Origin: Nothopassalora personata
Taxonomy: Eukaryota; Ascomycota; Dothideomycetes; Mycosphaerellales; Mycosphaerellaceae
Direction: 5' to 3'
Length of the DNA stretch: 64,000 nucleotides
NCBI GenBank assembly: GCA_033816765.1
Contig: CM066292.1
Location: 744,001 to 808,000 of the forward strand
The translations under genes were made by a program, and so were the position numbers. Positions within the stretch are counted from its first letter, which is position 1, and every line of letters starts with the position of its first letter. The notes under the pieces were generated by a model. The model searched no databases. It was not told the DNA's origin and saw only the letters and a list, made by a program, of their open reading frames with translations. Positions 12,459 to 24,239 of the stretch are shown piece after piece.

Positions 12459-13469
12459 GCCTAATAACCTTCCCTTTATAAAGGTTAGGTCTAGAACGCT
12501 CGGGTTATTTACGTGTACTTAGAAGAAGGCTCCTATATTCGGGGTATTTCTTAGAGAGAGGTTATTTACTTTAATCTAATTAATAAAGATTCTAGCTCTT
12601 AAGCTATTATCCTTCCCGTACGGATCCTACGACGGGTACCGTATTTTAAAGTCGCTAAGTAGTACCGTATTTATTACCGGCGTAAATTAATATAGGGCTC
12701 TTTTATTTGTCTAGATATCTTACTATCTTTGTCGTTATAGATATTAAGAATTTAGATCGAATTGCACTTCTTGTCTTTCGGGGATATTACTTAAAAATCC
12801 GGGTATCTATTTTAAACCGGAGTTATTTTAACTTAGATTTATCTACTAATTTAAAAGAGGTTACGATTCCTTACTATACTAGTCGGTACTAGAGTCGTAA
12901 AGACTAGGTAAGCTATAGATCTTTATAGACTATTTTCTTTATCTATAAAAAGCTACGGCTCTTAGATTGCTAGTATATTAGTCTATTTATAGATTGCTTA
13001 CTCGAGTAGGGACTTAGTAGCCGCCGCGCTCCAGTTTAGGTTCGCTTAGAAGATACGTAAAGGTATAACCAATATCTAAGGGAGGCTAGTTTTCCTTTCT
13101 ATTTTTCTTCTCTCTCTTCTTTTAATAGCGCTCTTTATGCCCTTAGGTATTTCGCGCTAATCTAAAGGCCGTCTTTCCTAGCCCTAGCAGGTTCTTCGCT
13201 TATTTTAAAGGTAAGTATCATTATACCTTATACTTAGAATAGGTAGTTTTCTTCCCTCGTAAGCTATAGAGGGATATTTATAAGTTTAAGGCCTTTATTA
13301 AAGGCTACTAGTTTAGTAGCGACCTTTTACGGTCCGTCCTCCTTAGAGGTAATATAGTCGTTCCGGTATATAACTACCTTATGCTAAGAGTTATCTTTAA
13401 GGACTTAGAGGACGGGAATAATTATCTTAAGGAGAGTAAGGCTCTATACGAGTATTTTCTTTACTTTCT
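12459..13469 (-). repeat. Degraded repeat, partly family E
   Basis: At least 13080-13200 matches the reverse complement of the family E stretch near 36540-36640 (the tctcttctt...agcgctctttatgccct block). The rest, including the short frames at 12707-12892 and 13381-13572, has no recognisable product and is RIPed. It is probably the continuation of the family E copy at 20632-22060, split by the nested insertions between them. Confidence 0.4.
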
Positions 13470-13797
13470 CGTCGTCGTCCTACGGAGAGCGCCTTTACGC
13501 GGCGGACGACGTAAGTACCTTCGTTACGACGAAGAGAAACTAAGACTCTCCCTCTTAAAAACTCCTACTTAAAATACGGACAACTCTTAAAAAGGGACGA
13601 CTATTTTAAAACCTATATTACGATAATAACGACCTTAGAAACACGATACAAAGAGGGAGAGAATAGAAGGGAGGAGAAGATAGAGCGCGCCGGGATATCT
13701 ATTAACAAAGACTTTAAAACCGCTTAAAAGAAGAGGGAATGCGGTAGACTCTCTCTTTAGATAATAATAACCGTTCGAAGCGGGTACTCTTACTACG
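13470..13797 (+). mobile_element. SINE-like retroposon (family D), left part, split by a gypsy element
   Basis: Starts gtcgtcgtcctacggagagcgcc and matches the 5' half of the other family D copies. It is interrupted at 13797 by the family B gypsy element and resumes at 20088. The outer duplication is tttactttct at 13460-13469 and 20632-20641. Confidence 0.75.
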
Positions 13798-13993
13798 TGT
13801 TAAGGGATGTTGTAATGTATAGCACGCCTATGACCTACTAGTTGTAGATGAACTAATTCTTGCCTTTTGTTTAAGACGCATCGCGCGTCGTAAGGTGTAC
13901 GTATACGTGTCACGTGCGGCTTAGTAGCCGGTCGCGACCGTATGTTACATGTAAGGCTACATATAAGGGTTAGCTACTAGGCTACCCCTTACA
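13798..13993 (-). repeat. 3' LTR of the family B element
   Basis: 196 bp from tgttaaggga to ccccttaca. It differs from the LTR at 19887-20082 at only a handful of positions, mostly C/T or G/A, so the element was young when RIP acted. Confidence 0.9.
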
Positions 13994-14294
13994 ATTGCCT
14001 CCCCTTCCGTACGAGCTATCCTTAGCTCGCTAGTTACTACGTAGAGGTTCCTACGTACTTCTAGAACTATAGTTGCTATGCGGCCTACATACGGGTTGCG
14101 TACGTATCGTTATGTAGGTGTAGGTAAGTGAGGCTTAGTTACTATGCCGACGTAGCTAGTTAGGGGTATAAAACTCTAGCCTAACCTAGCCCTATTCTCC
14201 TAGTACGTTCCCTAGCGCACTACCTCCGTTACACTACTACTACGCACCCGTACCGCACCCTTACCGTAAGCGCCTTGCTAGCATTATTATCATT

Positions 14295-15297
14295 ATGTCT
14301 AACGGGCCCTCCTCGCCTCCGTCCTCTAGCCGCTCCGCCTCCTCCCGTAGCATTAGTAGCGATAGCGCTACTAGCACCTTAGAAGACGAGCGCCGCTAGG
14401 CGGCTCTAGTACGCGACGTACCTAGAACGCCTAGTGGTCGTAAGCGACTAGCATCCCCCTCGTAGCTACTAACGCCCTCGCCCGCTACTAAGCTCTCGTA
14501 GAGGATTAACATATACATACGGTGCCTCCTATACTTTGTTAAGGGTAAGTCTCTACGCGCGCCGCCTACGATTCGTATACTAACCACTTACTAGACGAAG
14601 CCGATAACTGTAATAGTGTTACTACCGGCGAGCTCCTAAAGAAGTGCGGCCGCTATAGGCGTAATAGACATAAGTGCGAGCCTAATACTAGCTACGCTAT
14701 CGCCTCGCTAGTAAGCCGCCTACGCCCCGCGCGCTCCTAGCGCGACTTCCTTACGGCCATAATAGGCTAGGCGCCTATAGACCTCTAGCAGTAGGAGCTA
14801 GTAGAGTAGATCCGCCTATGTGCCTAGCTAGGTAACGACATTACGGAGGTAAGTCGCTGCTTCGCTCCTACGAGTTAACTACTACTCGCGGGGGGGGCTC
14901 TAGTACGTCTCCTATACTTCGGCTAACCCTTTCTATAGGCTATTAGGCAGTTTAATGCCTATAAGCATAAGCGTGCCGGGGAGACCCGTATATGTACCCC
15001 CGCTGCCGCTACTACTACCGCCGCCCTCGCGCTCTAGTAGGAGTAGAACCGCGCCCTTAATAGGCTGTTCGAACTCGGCCGCGCCGTGAGTCGTATGTTC
15101 CTCGTATACGTATACCCTACTAACCGTAGTCCTAGTTCCTATAGGCGTAGAACATTAATACTACCGCCGCCGACTAGGCATTCCTACCTAAGTTACTACG
15201 CGACGACGATAACTAAGGCGCTCGCCTTACACGCTACTCGCGGGCTCCTCGCCCACTACTACTCTACGTAGCCCCTAGTAGGCGCGCCACTCTTTAG
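14295..15297 (+). pseudogene. Family B opposite-strand accessory gene with two predicted introns (RIPed)
   Basis: Lies between the end of pol and the 3' LTR, on the strand opposite to gag-pol. Model: exon 14295-14544, intron 14545-14594 (GTAAGT, branch TACTAAC, TAG), exon 14595-15085, intron 15086-15129 (GTGAGT, branch CTACTAAC, TAG), exon 15130-15297 with stop TAG. The exons total 909 nt, 303 codons, in one frame across both introns; internal TAG/TAA fit mutated Gln or Trp codons. The N-terminus is Ser-rich. After the first intron comes a Cys motif (KKC-x2-Y-x6-C, the Tyr likely a mutated Cys), then Leu/Ala/Gln-rich helical sequence. A relic copy at 1010-1613 keeps the Cys spacing. The product is unknown; the motif resembles half a Zn2Cys6 cluster. 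Confidence 0.6.
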
Positions 15298-15339
15298 CTT
15301 TTATTTTGTTTATAGTTAAGAAAAGTTTTATTTATGCTC

Positions 15340-18300
15340 TAGTACTCCTATGCTAGTCTCATTTGCTTCTCCTTAACGCCTTATAGTCGGCTACTATACG
15401 ATCCGCATTCGCGAGGCCCTCCGCCGGTTCCTAGCTGTTATACTCCTCTAGCTAGTCCTTCTACTAGACTAGATACTGTAGCTTACCCTTACGCTTACGC
15501 CTATCTAGTACTGCCTCTACCTTATACTCTCCGTCCTTATTAGCTAGAGGGGGTACGGGTCTATCCTTATCGCTACCGATATACGGCTCGAGGAGAGAGA
15601 CATAGAAGACGTTATAGAGCCTTAAGTCGGCTAGTAGCGCTAGGCGGTACGCCTACGAACCGATAGCGTCCGTAATGCGGTATAGGCCGATGAACTTCGG
15701 ACCTATCTTCTTCTTTAGCACTGCTAACTTAAGGTTCTTCGTTAATAATAGAACTAAGTTACCTACGCGGTAGGTCTTAGCTTAGTAGGTCTTATTATAG
15801 TAGCGAGCCTAGCTTTCTACTATAGCCTTCTATCGCTCCTCGAGTGTAGCGCGTAGTTTTCGTATGCGACTCGTAGCTGTTACCGCTGCTAGTACTTCCC
15901 CCCCTAGGTCTCGTCTCGAGATCTAGTTAGTGTAGGGGTAATCTTAGGTCGCTAACCGTACGCTATCTCGAACGGACTCATCCGTAGTATTAGGTAGATG
16001 CTATTATTAGCTACGAATTTAGTAACTGTAAGCTACTTAGCCGACTTAGTTTAATTGTTACTATAGTAATAACAAAGATATTGTTCGAGGGTTTAGTTTA
16101 CCCTCTTAGTTTAGCCGTTAGTCTAAGGGTAAAAGGCCGTAGATAGCTTACGCTTTATACGCGCCTCGAAGTAGAAGTTACTCTAAAACTAACTAGTAAA
16201 GACCGGACCTCGGTCGCTTACTATGCCTAACGGGACACTATAGTGTCGCACGACTTCGTCTCGTAGGAGCCTCGTAAGCTCTACGGCTATGTAAGTCTTC
16301 GTCGTCGGGATGTATAAGCTCATTTTTAAGTAGCGATCGACTATTACTAGGATCGCATTATACACGTAACCGGCTCGCGTACTTAGAGGTAGGTCCGTAA
16401 TAAAATCTATAGTGATTTCCTACTACGGCCGCTCCGGTCTAGGAAGCGGTTATAGCCTACTATAGGGTCGATAGCGTTTAGCCTTCGAACCCTAGTAGCT
16501 TCTATAGGCTTGGACGTATTGCTTCACGTCCGTACTAAGTGAGTCCTACTAATGTTTACGTCGTAATAGCTCTTTAGTCTTAGTCCTTCTAAAGTGACCC
16601 GCGAGGACGTCGTCGTAGTACATGCGAATTAGATGCGACCTAATTACGTAATCCCTAGGTACTACGATTGCGTCTCCGTAGTACATAAGGTTATCCTTTA
16701 TATACTATCCCTTAGCGTCCCTCGCGCTTAGCGCCTACGCTAAGTATACGATATACTAGTCGTCTTACTACTACGCAATCTTTATTAAGAGTAGGATTAA
16801 CTTACCCGTCGAGCTATAAGCTTAACCCTATATTACTATAGCGCACACTGCTACTAGTAACGACGGCTTATCTTAATAGGGAAGGTCACCTCTCCGCACT
16901 ACTATTGCCGCGCCTATGTCGCCCTACATCGCCTCGTAGGTAATAAGCGCGCGCTTCACCGTCGGCTCGCTTATCCCTTCTAGAGACTCCTTCTAGAAAG
17001 ATAGCTTACTTTATAAGGTAGGTAGCAAGTTCGAAGTTTATTACGTTATAGCTACGTAGTTACTACGTCTCGAAGGCGCGTCGGCTAGGTTAGTCTTACT
17101 CGGCCAATACTCTACTATAAAATTAAAAGACTATAGGAACGTAGCCTATCGAGCTTACCGCCCATTTAGCTACTTTACTGTTATAAAGCCCTATAGGTTA
17201 GCGTAGTCGACTAGCACTCGTACCGTATACGTAGCGCCCTCTAAGTATAGCCTCTAATGCTTAAAAGCCTTAACTACTATAAGTAGCTCCTAATCGTGCG
17301 TCTCGTAGTTACACTCGGCTAGTATTATCTTACGTAAATAGAACGCAATAGGATGCTACTTAGTACTAAACAATTAGGATATAATACCTACGATCGCGAA
17401 ACCTAACGCGTCGGTTTCGACTCGCGTACGTAGCGTAGGATCGAAGTACCTAAGTATTAGTGTACCTAAGAATCCGGCCTTAAGCTATCGAAACGCCTAC
17501 TCTTCGCTTAAGGTCTACGCAAGAGGGCCCTACTTCTTACCGTCCTTAGATCCCTTTAGTAGGTCCGTTAGGGGCTTGTAGACCCTTAAGTATCCTTCTA
17601 CAAAACGCCGGTAGAAGTTGCAAAACCTAAGGAAGGACTAGACCTTATAAAGGTCGTAGGTGTAGGCTATTCCTCGATAGCGGCTACCCTACTCCTATCT
17701 ATCGACACGCCTACGGCGCTTACAATAAACCTAAGGAACTCTACACTCTCCTAGAAGAAGTGACACTTCTTAGGGTTTGCGAATAGAGTAAACTTCCGTA
17801 GCCTCGTAAGTACTTCGCGTACGGCTCGTACGTGTACCTTACGCGTCTCGCTATAGATGAGGATATCATCTAGGTAGACTACGTAAATGTCATTAACTAA
17901 GCCGGTTAGCGCCTTATTAATATACCCTTAAAAGGTTACTAGTGCGTTAGTTAACCCGAACGGCATTACTAGGTACTCGTAGTGTCCGTATCGCGTGCAA
18001 AACGTAGTCTTCTACTTATCGCCTCGCTTAATAGGGATACGATAGTAGGCGTCCTTTAAATCAATTGTAGTAAAGAACCTAGAACCTAACAGCCTATCTA
18101 GCGTCTCGCTAATTAGGGGTAGGGGGTATCGGTTCTTTACTATAATCTCATTTAAGCCTCTATAGTCTACATAGAGCCTAAGGGTGCCGTCTTTCTTTAG
18201 CACGAATAAGATAGGCGCACCCGCCTCGCTTACGGACCGCTTAATCTAGCCCTTCTCTATCGCCTCGGCGATATACTTCTTTAAAGCCTCTAACTCCGTA

Positions 18301-18812
18301 ATGGATTAATAGTATAGCGGCTTAAAGGGGGGTTTCTTTCCTTTAACGAGATTAATCGTATACTTAACCCCGTCGGGTAGCTTACGCTTCGCACGCTTAT
18401 TAGGTGCGTACACATCTCGGAAGTTAGCGAACTCTTTAGGCTAGTTTAAGCCTTCTCCTTCGTCGGACGCTATAGTAACCGTACGAACACTTATAGTATA
18501 TACCTACTCTAAGTCGCCGAGATCATTAAGGAACTCGCTTACGCTACGCTACTTTACCGCATACGTCTCCGCGCCGTAGAACTACTAGTCCTTATAATCG
18601 CTCTTTACGATCCAATTACGGTACCTCTAGGGTCTACCTAAAATTACTAATGGCCTACCTATAGGCACCGCGTAGTAGATAGCGTTACTTACGCGCTCTA
18701 CTCCCGCGTTATTAGCGAGTCGTAGCCGAACCGTAAAGGCGCCGTAGCAATACCCTAGGTTATGCGTATACGACTCTAACTTCGGTAGCCTTGCCCCATT
18801 AATAGGTTGCAT
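15340..18812 (-). pseudogene. Family B pol: protease, RT, RNase H, integrase, chromodomain (RIPed)
   Basis: Minus-strand order: protease-like stretch near 18627-18812, then reverse transcriptase, where a clean piece at 18012-18203 reads [19 protein letters not shown] and [10 protein letters not shown], typical of Ty3/gypsy RT. RNase H follows near 17.1-17.5 kb and integrase near 15.8-16.7 kb. A chromodomain-like YLV-WKD-LEEYNS segment near 15430-15500 marks a chromovirus. RIP stops are scattered throughout. Confidence 0.85.
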
Positions 18813-18829
18813 TTAATGTCGGAGTACAT

Positions 18830-19860
18830 ATTCTTATAGTATCTATAGCACTCCGCTTTAGTCCTATCGAAGGTTATAGACGATCCGCCGGCGTCCCGCT
18901 AGTAACTCGTACCCGGGTCGCGCGACGCCTAACTATACTTCTACTACTTCGAGCTACGATCGCTTCGCCCTTAGTCGCCCTTAGTCTCTCGCCTACGGCG
19001 ACTATACTACCCGCGGTCGTGCCCTCCGCTACTACGCTCCGTGCTTTTAATACGCGAAGCTAGGATTACTAGTTCCTCTCTAGTTATTATGATGTTATGA
19101 AACTTAACGATTACGGACCGTAGGCTAGGCGTAAGCTTAGCGAGTATATGTCGCACGCGTTACGCCTCCGTATAGTTCCCTAACTAATCCTCTATAATAT
19201 CTAGCTTAGTTGTAAACTAACGTACTATCTAGTTATCCTTCTATTTCACCGCCTTATACTCTAACATTACGTTAAGCACGCGGGTTATAGGGTTATCGTA
19301 TGCGTCTCGATAGAACTCCTTAAAGTCCTAGTATATATACCCTTTAAGGTTAAGGACGCTATAGTTAGCGTGCCATCGCTCACTTACCTCTCCGCTTAGG
19401 TACATAACCCTATATAGGACCTTTAACTCGTTCGTCGCATACGTGCCGCCTAAGAGGATAAAGATAAGAGAGAGCTCCCTTAGGAATACCCGTGCTTTCT
19501 TAATCGAGTCCCCTCTAAAAGGCGTAGGTTCTTTAAGACGTAAACGTGTCGTATGCGATACGACCGCGCCTTAAGCTAGAATATTATCGTTAGTTGCTAT
19601 AGATAGAGGAGGGGGAGGGGGAGTAGGGGATGGTTCTCCGCTAGATTCGCCCTAAGGGTCCGCCGGCGGCACGCTTACGTCCCGTAAGATCTCTAACTGT
19701 TTAATCTCCCTCTATATTCCCTTCTCCTTAACCTCTACCCGAAGGGCATCCCTCCTTACGACTAAGGCTACACGCCTCGCTTATTGCTAGGCCCTAGGGC
19801 TTAGGGGAGCCGTAGGCGTAGCGCTGCTATCGTCGCGTTCGGACTCTATAGCGTGTATAG
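18830..19860 (-). pseudogene. Family B gag (RIPed)
   Basis: The region between the 5' LTR and the protease on the minus strand is shared with 11100-12250 and 40680-41530. By position it is gag. RIP stops break the frame and I could not confirm a CCHC knuckle. Confidence 0.6.
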
Positions 19861-19886
19861 ATTATAACGAGGAGAAGAATTAGAAC

Positions 19887-20082
19887 TGTTAAGGGATGTC
19901 GTAATGTATAGCACGCCTACGACCTACTAGTTGTAGATAAACTAATTCTTGCCTTTTGTTTAAGACGCATCGCGCGTCGTAAGGTGTACGCATACGTATT
20001 ACGTACGGCTTAGTAGCCGGTCGCGACCGTATGTTACATGTAAGGCTACATATAAGGGTTAGCTACTAGGCTACCCCTTACA
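19887..20082 (-). repeat. 5' LTR of the family B element
   Basis: 196 bp, TG...CA, nearly identical to the LTR at 13798-13993 and followed by the target duplication ctacg at 20083-20087. Confidence 0.9.
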
Positions 20083-20087
20083 CTACG

Positions 20088-20631
20088 TACCTACGAGGAA
20101 CCGATATCCTCGAGCCTATATATAAAGAAGGCGGTTAAAGACTTTCTATAGAGTAGACGGGCTATTCGAGATACTACCTCTCTCTATCTCTCTCTCTCTT
20201 ATTCTACGTTCGTACGACGGGGTCGTACGGCGTAGTAAGGTAAAAAATAGCTCTTAGTCGTAATCTTAAACGACCGTTCGTCCGGTTCTATAGTTACGAG
20301 GCCGCGCGGTTGCGTAGTCGCGTAACCGATTAGTTCGTCGGTTACTCTCGAAATACGGACGTAGAACTTATCTCGCCTAGGGTAAGGTAATAAACCGTAA
20401 CTCTCGAAATAAGACACGACTACCGGGTACGCGACGTACTACGCCGTAATATATTCGACTTACGCCTCGAATAGCGAGCCTTACTTATATCTTTTAAGGA
20501 GATTTTACGTCCGGGGTACGATAGGGCTTTTCTCCTTCTCTCGAATTTTAGTCTTGTTCTCAAGACCCGTGTTATATAGTCTTTGACTTAAATAGCATAT
20601 TAATAGAATAATTAATTAATTATTTAATTGA
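20088..20631 (+). mobile_element. SINE-like retroposon (family D), right part
   Basis: Continues the copy begun at 13470-13797. It contains the shared blocks gtcgtacggcgtagtaagg, the tttttacgtccggggtacg type block near 20500 and the conserved 3' end (gttatatagtctttgacttaaatag, then a short attaattaatta tail). The short open frame at 20199-20417 is incidental. Confidence 0.75.
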
Positions 20632-22060
20632 TTTACTTTCTTATCCCATAGCGTTAGGACGAGGTTCTCTTTTTCTAAGAGGCGAGTTCTAAGGAGGATA
20701 AGGTGCTTAGGGTATAGGTTAGCTACTAAGAAAGCCCTAGTAACTGTATTGCAAGTAGCAATTATATCGAGTGAGGTACTACTATTATTATTTACTATTG
20801 TAAAGATAATCTAGTAACCTCTACTCTTTATATAGACCTTTCGGCTGTTAGTCTTAGTTCTTTCTATAGTAGTTTAATCTGTCTTAGGCTAGGAGGAGGT
20901 TAGTATTAACCGGGAAGGGTTAATGCGATATTATAGTTTAGGCTCGGATAGTAGGGTCGCCCCCGGAGAGGACACTTAAAAAAGTTAGTTCTTAGCACTT
21001 TTAGATTCCCGTAGGGCCGTTCCTATTATTAACTAGCTTAGTAAGCTTAGTAACTATCCCCTCTAGGGCGTAAACCTACTTCTTAATCTTTACTATTGCT
21101 ATTAGGAGTACCTTATCTTTACGGAAGGCCCTAAAAAGGCCTAGAAGTTCGAGAATCTTATCTTACCTCTTCTAGTCTTCTCTTACTAGAGGGGCCGGGT
21201 TAATAACTAATTAGTAGGCCTCGTTAAGCTTAGATTTAGCCTCTAATACATTAGATTAGGACGTTCGTACTATTCTATAGCGCTTTAATAGCGACGTATC
21301 TAATACGTTCTTAACGAAGGGGTTCGGCCTTTTTACGCTAATAAGGGGGATAAATTTTCTTTATATAATTTTATTGGCTTCGTTAGTATTAAGAACGATA
21401 CTCGAAGGTTATTAAGTTAGCGTAGAAGGGCCGGAGAGTTAGTCTTTATCCACTACGGGATAGAAGATAGACTCCTTATCTATTTCGTCTATTTTTTTAG
21501 TAGTAGTTTAGTTTAGTAAAGGAAAGAGACTCGTAGTAGCCTTACGCTAAGAGGGCTACTTAATTACCCTATTTCTAATCGCGTTTAGGTCCTAGCCTAA
21601 TAGTAATACTAGGATACTCTTCTTACTACTAAGTAGAAGAAGATATACTATAGAGGAGAGTAACTCTTAAATCTTAAGTACTCGAGCCTATAATAACGTA
21701 CGCCTTTCTTATAGGGTAGGGGGCTACCCTTAGGTATTGTAGAGTATTCTAGGGGGTACTATTCTAGTAGAATAAAGTAGTCTTAAGCCTTAGCCTCTAG
21801 TTTTATAACTAGTGCCCCACTTCTTCTACTAGATATAGTATAAGCCTATAGAAGTTCTCCTTACGCTACGCCTATTTAGGGCTGTAGGTTACCCTAGTAT
21901 AGGGGAGTTTAAGATAAAAGTATGTTATTATACTAAAAGAAAGTAGGTCCTCCTCTTCTATCTCTCTTCCTAAGGAAAGTAACGTTAGAGTTTAAGTTTT
22001 AGGCTCGGCTTTTGGCACTTAGGAGCGCTAAACTAGAAGTAGAAGTCGGCCGTAGCCGGG
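20632..22060 (-). repeat. Repeat family E, minus-strand copy
   Basis: Matches, reversed, the plus-strand sequence at about 33110-33690 and 34592-35300; for example 21010-21110 pairs with 34980-35080 and 21781-21870 with 33340-33420. It is RIPed, probably once protein-coding, but I recognise no domain and do not assign a class. Confidence 0.5.
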
Positions 22061-22063
22061 GCT

Positions 22064-22136
22064 AATTAATTAAATAAATAATTAATTATTCTAGTAATGT
22101 ACTATTTAAGTCTAAGACTATATAATAAATGGCTAC
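22064..22136 (-). repeat. 3' end fragment of a SINE-like (family D) copy
   Basis: Carries the reversed tail (attaattatt...) and the reversed conserved terminus (gtactatttaagtctaagactatataata). The 5' part is missing, as in a truncated retroposon. Confidence 0.55.
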
Positions 22137-22139
22137 TCT

Positions 22140-22550
22140 ACGGTGTCCTACCTTAAAGTTCTTAACGAAGGACTACTTCTAATCTTCTTAGACGACGACA
22201 TAAATAGGCTTATATTTATATAAAATAATGCCCTAATATATTAGACTCGAAAGGTGTTACGTTAGTTTAAAGAACACGGTATAAACGTACTTATAGATTA
22301 GCCGCTATATAGGCCGGATCTTAACCTAATCAAGCACCTATGGTTCTTACTTAAGGAGTACGTATACGTTATTAACCTACGCTTTAACGACATCTAAGGC
22401 GTAGAGTAGTAACGTAGGGAACTTAAGAGGATACTGCCTATTATATAGGTACGTATTCCTACGTATAGGGTACGTATAGTATTAGAGAGTATACTAAATA
22501 GGGTACAAGTAGTAATTGCTATAGAGGGCTAGTATACAAAATACGAACGA
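22140..22550 (+). pseudogene. Tc1/mariner-type transposase relic, C-terminal part
   Basis: The plus-strand translation contains a Tc1-like end of the DDE domain: FKEHGINVLID followed by PPYRPDLNLIKHLWFLLKE with Trp codons mutated to TAG, then helical sequence to about 22550. The N-terminal half and inverted repeats were not found. RIP stops are present. Confidence 0.7.
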
Positions 22551-22599
22551 GATAGAAACACCCTAAAGTCGTAGAATCTATTATTAATATATATATCTA

Positions 22600-23170
22600 T
22601 AATTCCTAAAAGTATAGTTATCTATAGATTATTATATGTCGAAATATACAAGTAAGAATAGATTGGGTTGTTTCTTAAAAGTTAGCTATGCTTAGTAAAG
22701 CCGGAGACTTTTACGTCGGAGTTGTAAGTATAGATATTACTAGAGGGGCGTGTCTCTCTAGTACTTACTAATTCGCGTATTTATCTACTAGTACTATTAT
22801 CTTACGTACTTTGGTAGATATACTAAATTTTGTAGCTAACTTCTTAATATAGTCCTCTTAAGATAACAATAATAGCCTCTTTTACCTATCTTATATTACC
22901 TTAATATCTAGGAACTAGGATAGGTTACTAAGCTTATTAGTCTTATATATAGTAAGTAGTATCTTCTTAATACTACGTATATAGTCCTTATACTTACGAT
23001 AATAGAGTATAACTAGATTGGTTTTATAGAAGAATAATATAAACTTATTATTATAGTAGATATATTAAGAATCTAAGAGTAGTACTAGCCTAAGAGAGGC
23101 TAGCATTTTAGTAAGAGAGTTATACTATAATAAAAGGAACTCCTTTAATCTATATATAGCCTTAACTAGT
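22600..23170 (-). pseudogene. Ty1/copia pol relic: reverse transcriptase C-terminal part
   Basis: On the minus strand the translation resembles the end of a fungal copia reverse transcriptase: an AIYRLKEF segment (copia ALYGLK motif), a FFY-DD-LVILYYR-like region with RIP changes, then FLDI, LLLLSQEDYIKKLA-like and so on toward RNase H. It is the same element as 23540-24119 and 25978-29370, separated by insertions. Confidence 0.65.
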
Positions 23171-23539
23171 AATGTCTACGAACTACCCTATGTAGGCCTG
23201 TCCGAGTTATGGTGGTATAGAGCGGTGCTTACGTAAGCAGGGGTATTTGCCGGTCCCGGGACCGGGAAATCAGGTCACGTGACGAGTAGCGCAGTAGCTA
23301 GATAAAATGAGAGGATTAGTGGACCTAAACCCCTATGCCCTCTACTCGAGAGGTATAAATTGAATTGTTGCCTTAATGCTACGCTTACAATGCTCAGCTA
23401 CGTAGTATATATCTTAATAGCTATACCAGGTCCTACTAGCTTGCCTAAATGTCCAATCAAACCTAAATGAAATTAGGGTAAGTTAGACCCAAGGGACCCC
23501 CTCTAAACCTAAGGTTAACACAACCCATTAGTCGTCAAT
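23171..23539. mobile_element. Unclassified ~369-bp insertion with little RIP
   Basis: Interrupts the copia reverse transcriptase relic and is flanked by the direct repeat actagt (23165-23170 and 23540-23545). It still contains many CA and TG steps, unlike its surroundings. It holds a perfect 16-bp palindrome ccggtcccgggaccgg near 23253 and a TATA-like gaggtataaattg near 23350. It may be a solo LTR or a short DNA element; the termini (aatgtctacg, cgtcaat) do not settle this. Confidence 0.45.
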
Positions 23540-24119
23540 ACTAGTTTAAGTACGTATCTAGTACGGTCGATACTAGTAGGCGGCTAAAGATATATAGTAT
23601 ATAGTAAGTCTAAATTTAGAAAGGTATTTACTATATTAAATTATTTAGTTTATAAATTAAAGCTCGTAGCTATAGTATAGTAGAGGCGAAATGTACTTAC
23701 TAGTAGTGTAGTAGTATAAATATCTAAGTGTGTCTCTTATAGATTATCTCTTACGTATAGCCGTACCTTATAGCTCTTTAGTATACTTATACTATACTTA
23801 TCTAGCTTATATTTATAGACCTACTTTAGAGGTAGTACTAGCTAAAGATACTCCTTCTTTTTTACATTATTCTCTATCTCTCGCTTAGTAACCTATTTTA
23901 AGGTATTAGTAGACAGTTACTTATTAAATTCTTTAGCTATAGGATCTTACTTTTATTAAGCGTATAGATCTAACTATTCCCTACTAATGTTAAAAACTAT
24001 GTCTATGATAGAGTCTCTTTCTAAGCTATTCTTAAATAAATAATGTATTATAAACTATCTCAATCTTACAATAAACATTATAATGTCTCTTAAATTAATA
24101 GATTCTCTAATATAATCTA
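23540..24119 (-). pseudogene. Ty1/copia pol relic: reverse transcriptase N-terminal part
   Basis: The minus-strand frame resembles a copia RT start: a YKVRLYVRDNL-like segment, ETHLDIYTTTLLVSTFRLLY-type sequence, then FNL and NTFLN (copia AFLNA motif). RIP stops sit at Gln/Trp positions. Upstream sequence continues beyond the pogo element at 25978. Confidence 0.65.
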
Positions 24120-24121
24120 TA

Positions 24122-24191
24122 ACGTGCTTCACCACCGAGCGGGCCACACCACCGAGCGGGCCACTTTTGCCAAGAACTGTACCACTTCCAC
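24122..24191 (+). repeat. Terminal inverted repeat, left, of the pogo-type transposon
   Basis: 70 bp starting acgtgcttcaccaccgagcg, an exact inverted copy of 25906-25975. An internal 17-18 bp direct repeat suggests a doubled transposase-binding site. Confidence 0.95.
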
Positions 24192-24239
24192 TTTGATTGC
24201 GACGGTATCTTAACACGACGACATCCTACAGAATCGTTA

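Larger units (their letters stand above)
13798..20082 (-). mobile_element. Full-length family B Ty3/gypsy chromovirus (RIPed)
   Basis: 6285 bp flanked by a perfect 5-bp duplication, ctacg (13793-13797 and 20083-20087). LTRs of 196 bp lie at both ends, each TG...CA and nearly identical. On the minus strand the order is 5' LTR, gag, protease, reverse transcriptase, RNase H, integrase, chromodomain, an accessory gene on the plus strand, 3' LTR. Stop codons from RIP are frequent, so the copy is dead. It sits inside a SINE-like copy. Confidence 0.9.

Noticed and set aside
14849..14903. A possible extra intron (GTAAGT...CTCTAG) in the family B accessory gene
   Set aside because: Reading through gives a sensible helical protein with only RIP-type stops, and removing it breaks the frame that leads to the last intron.
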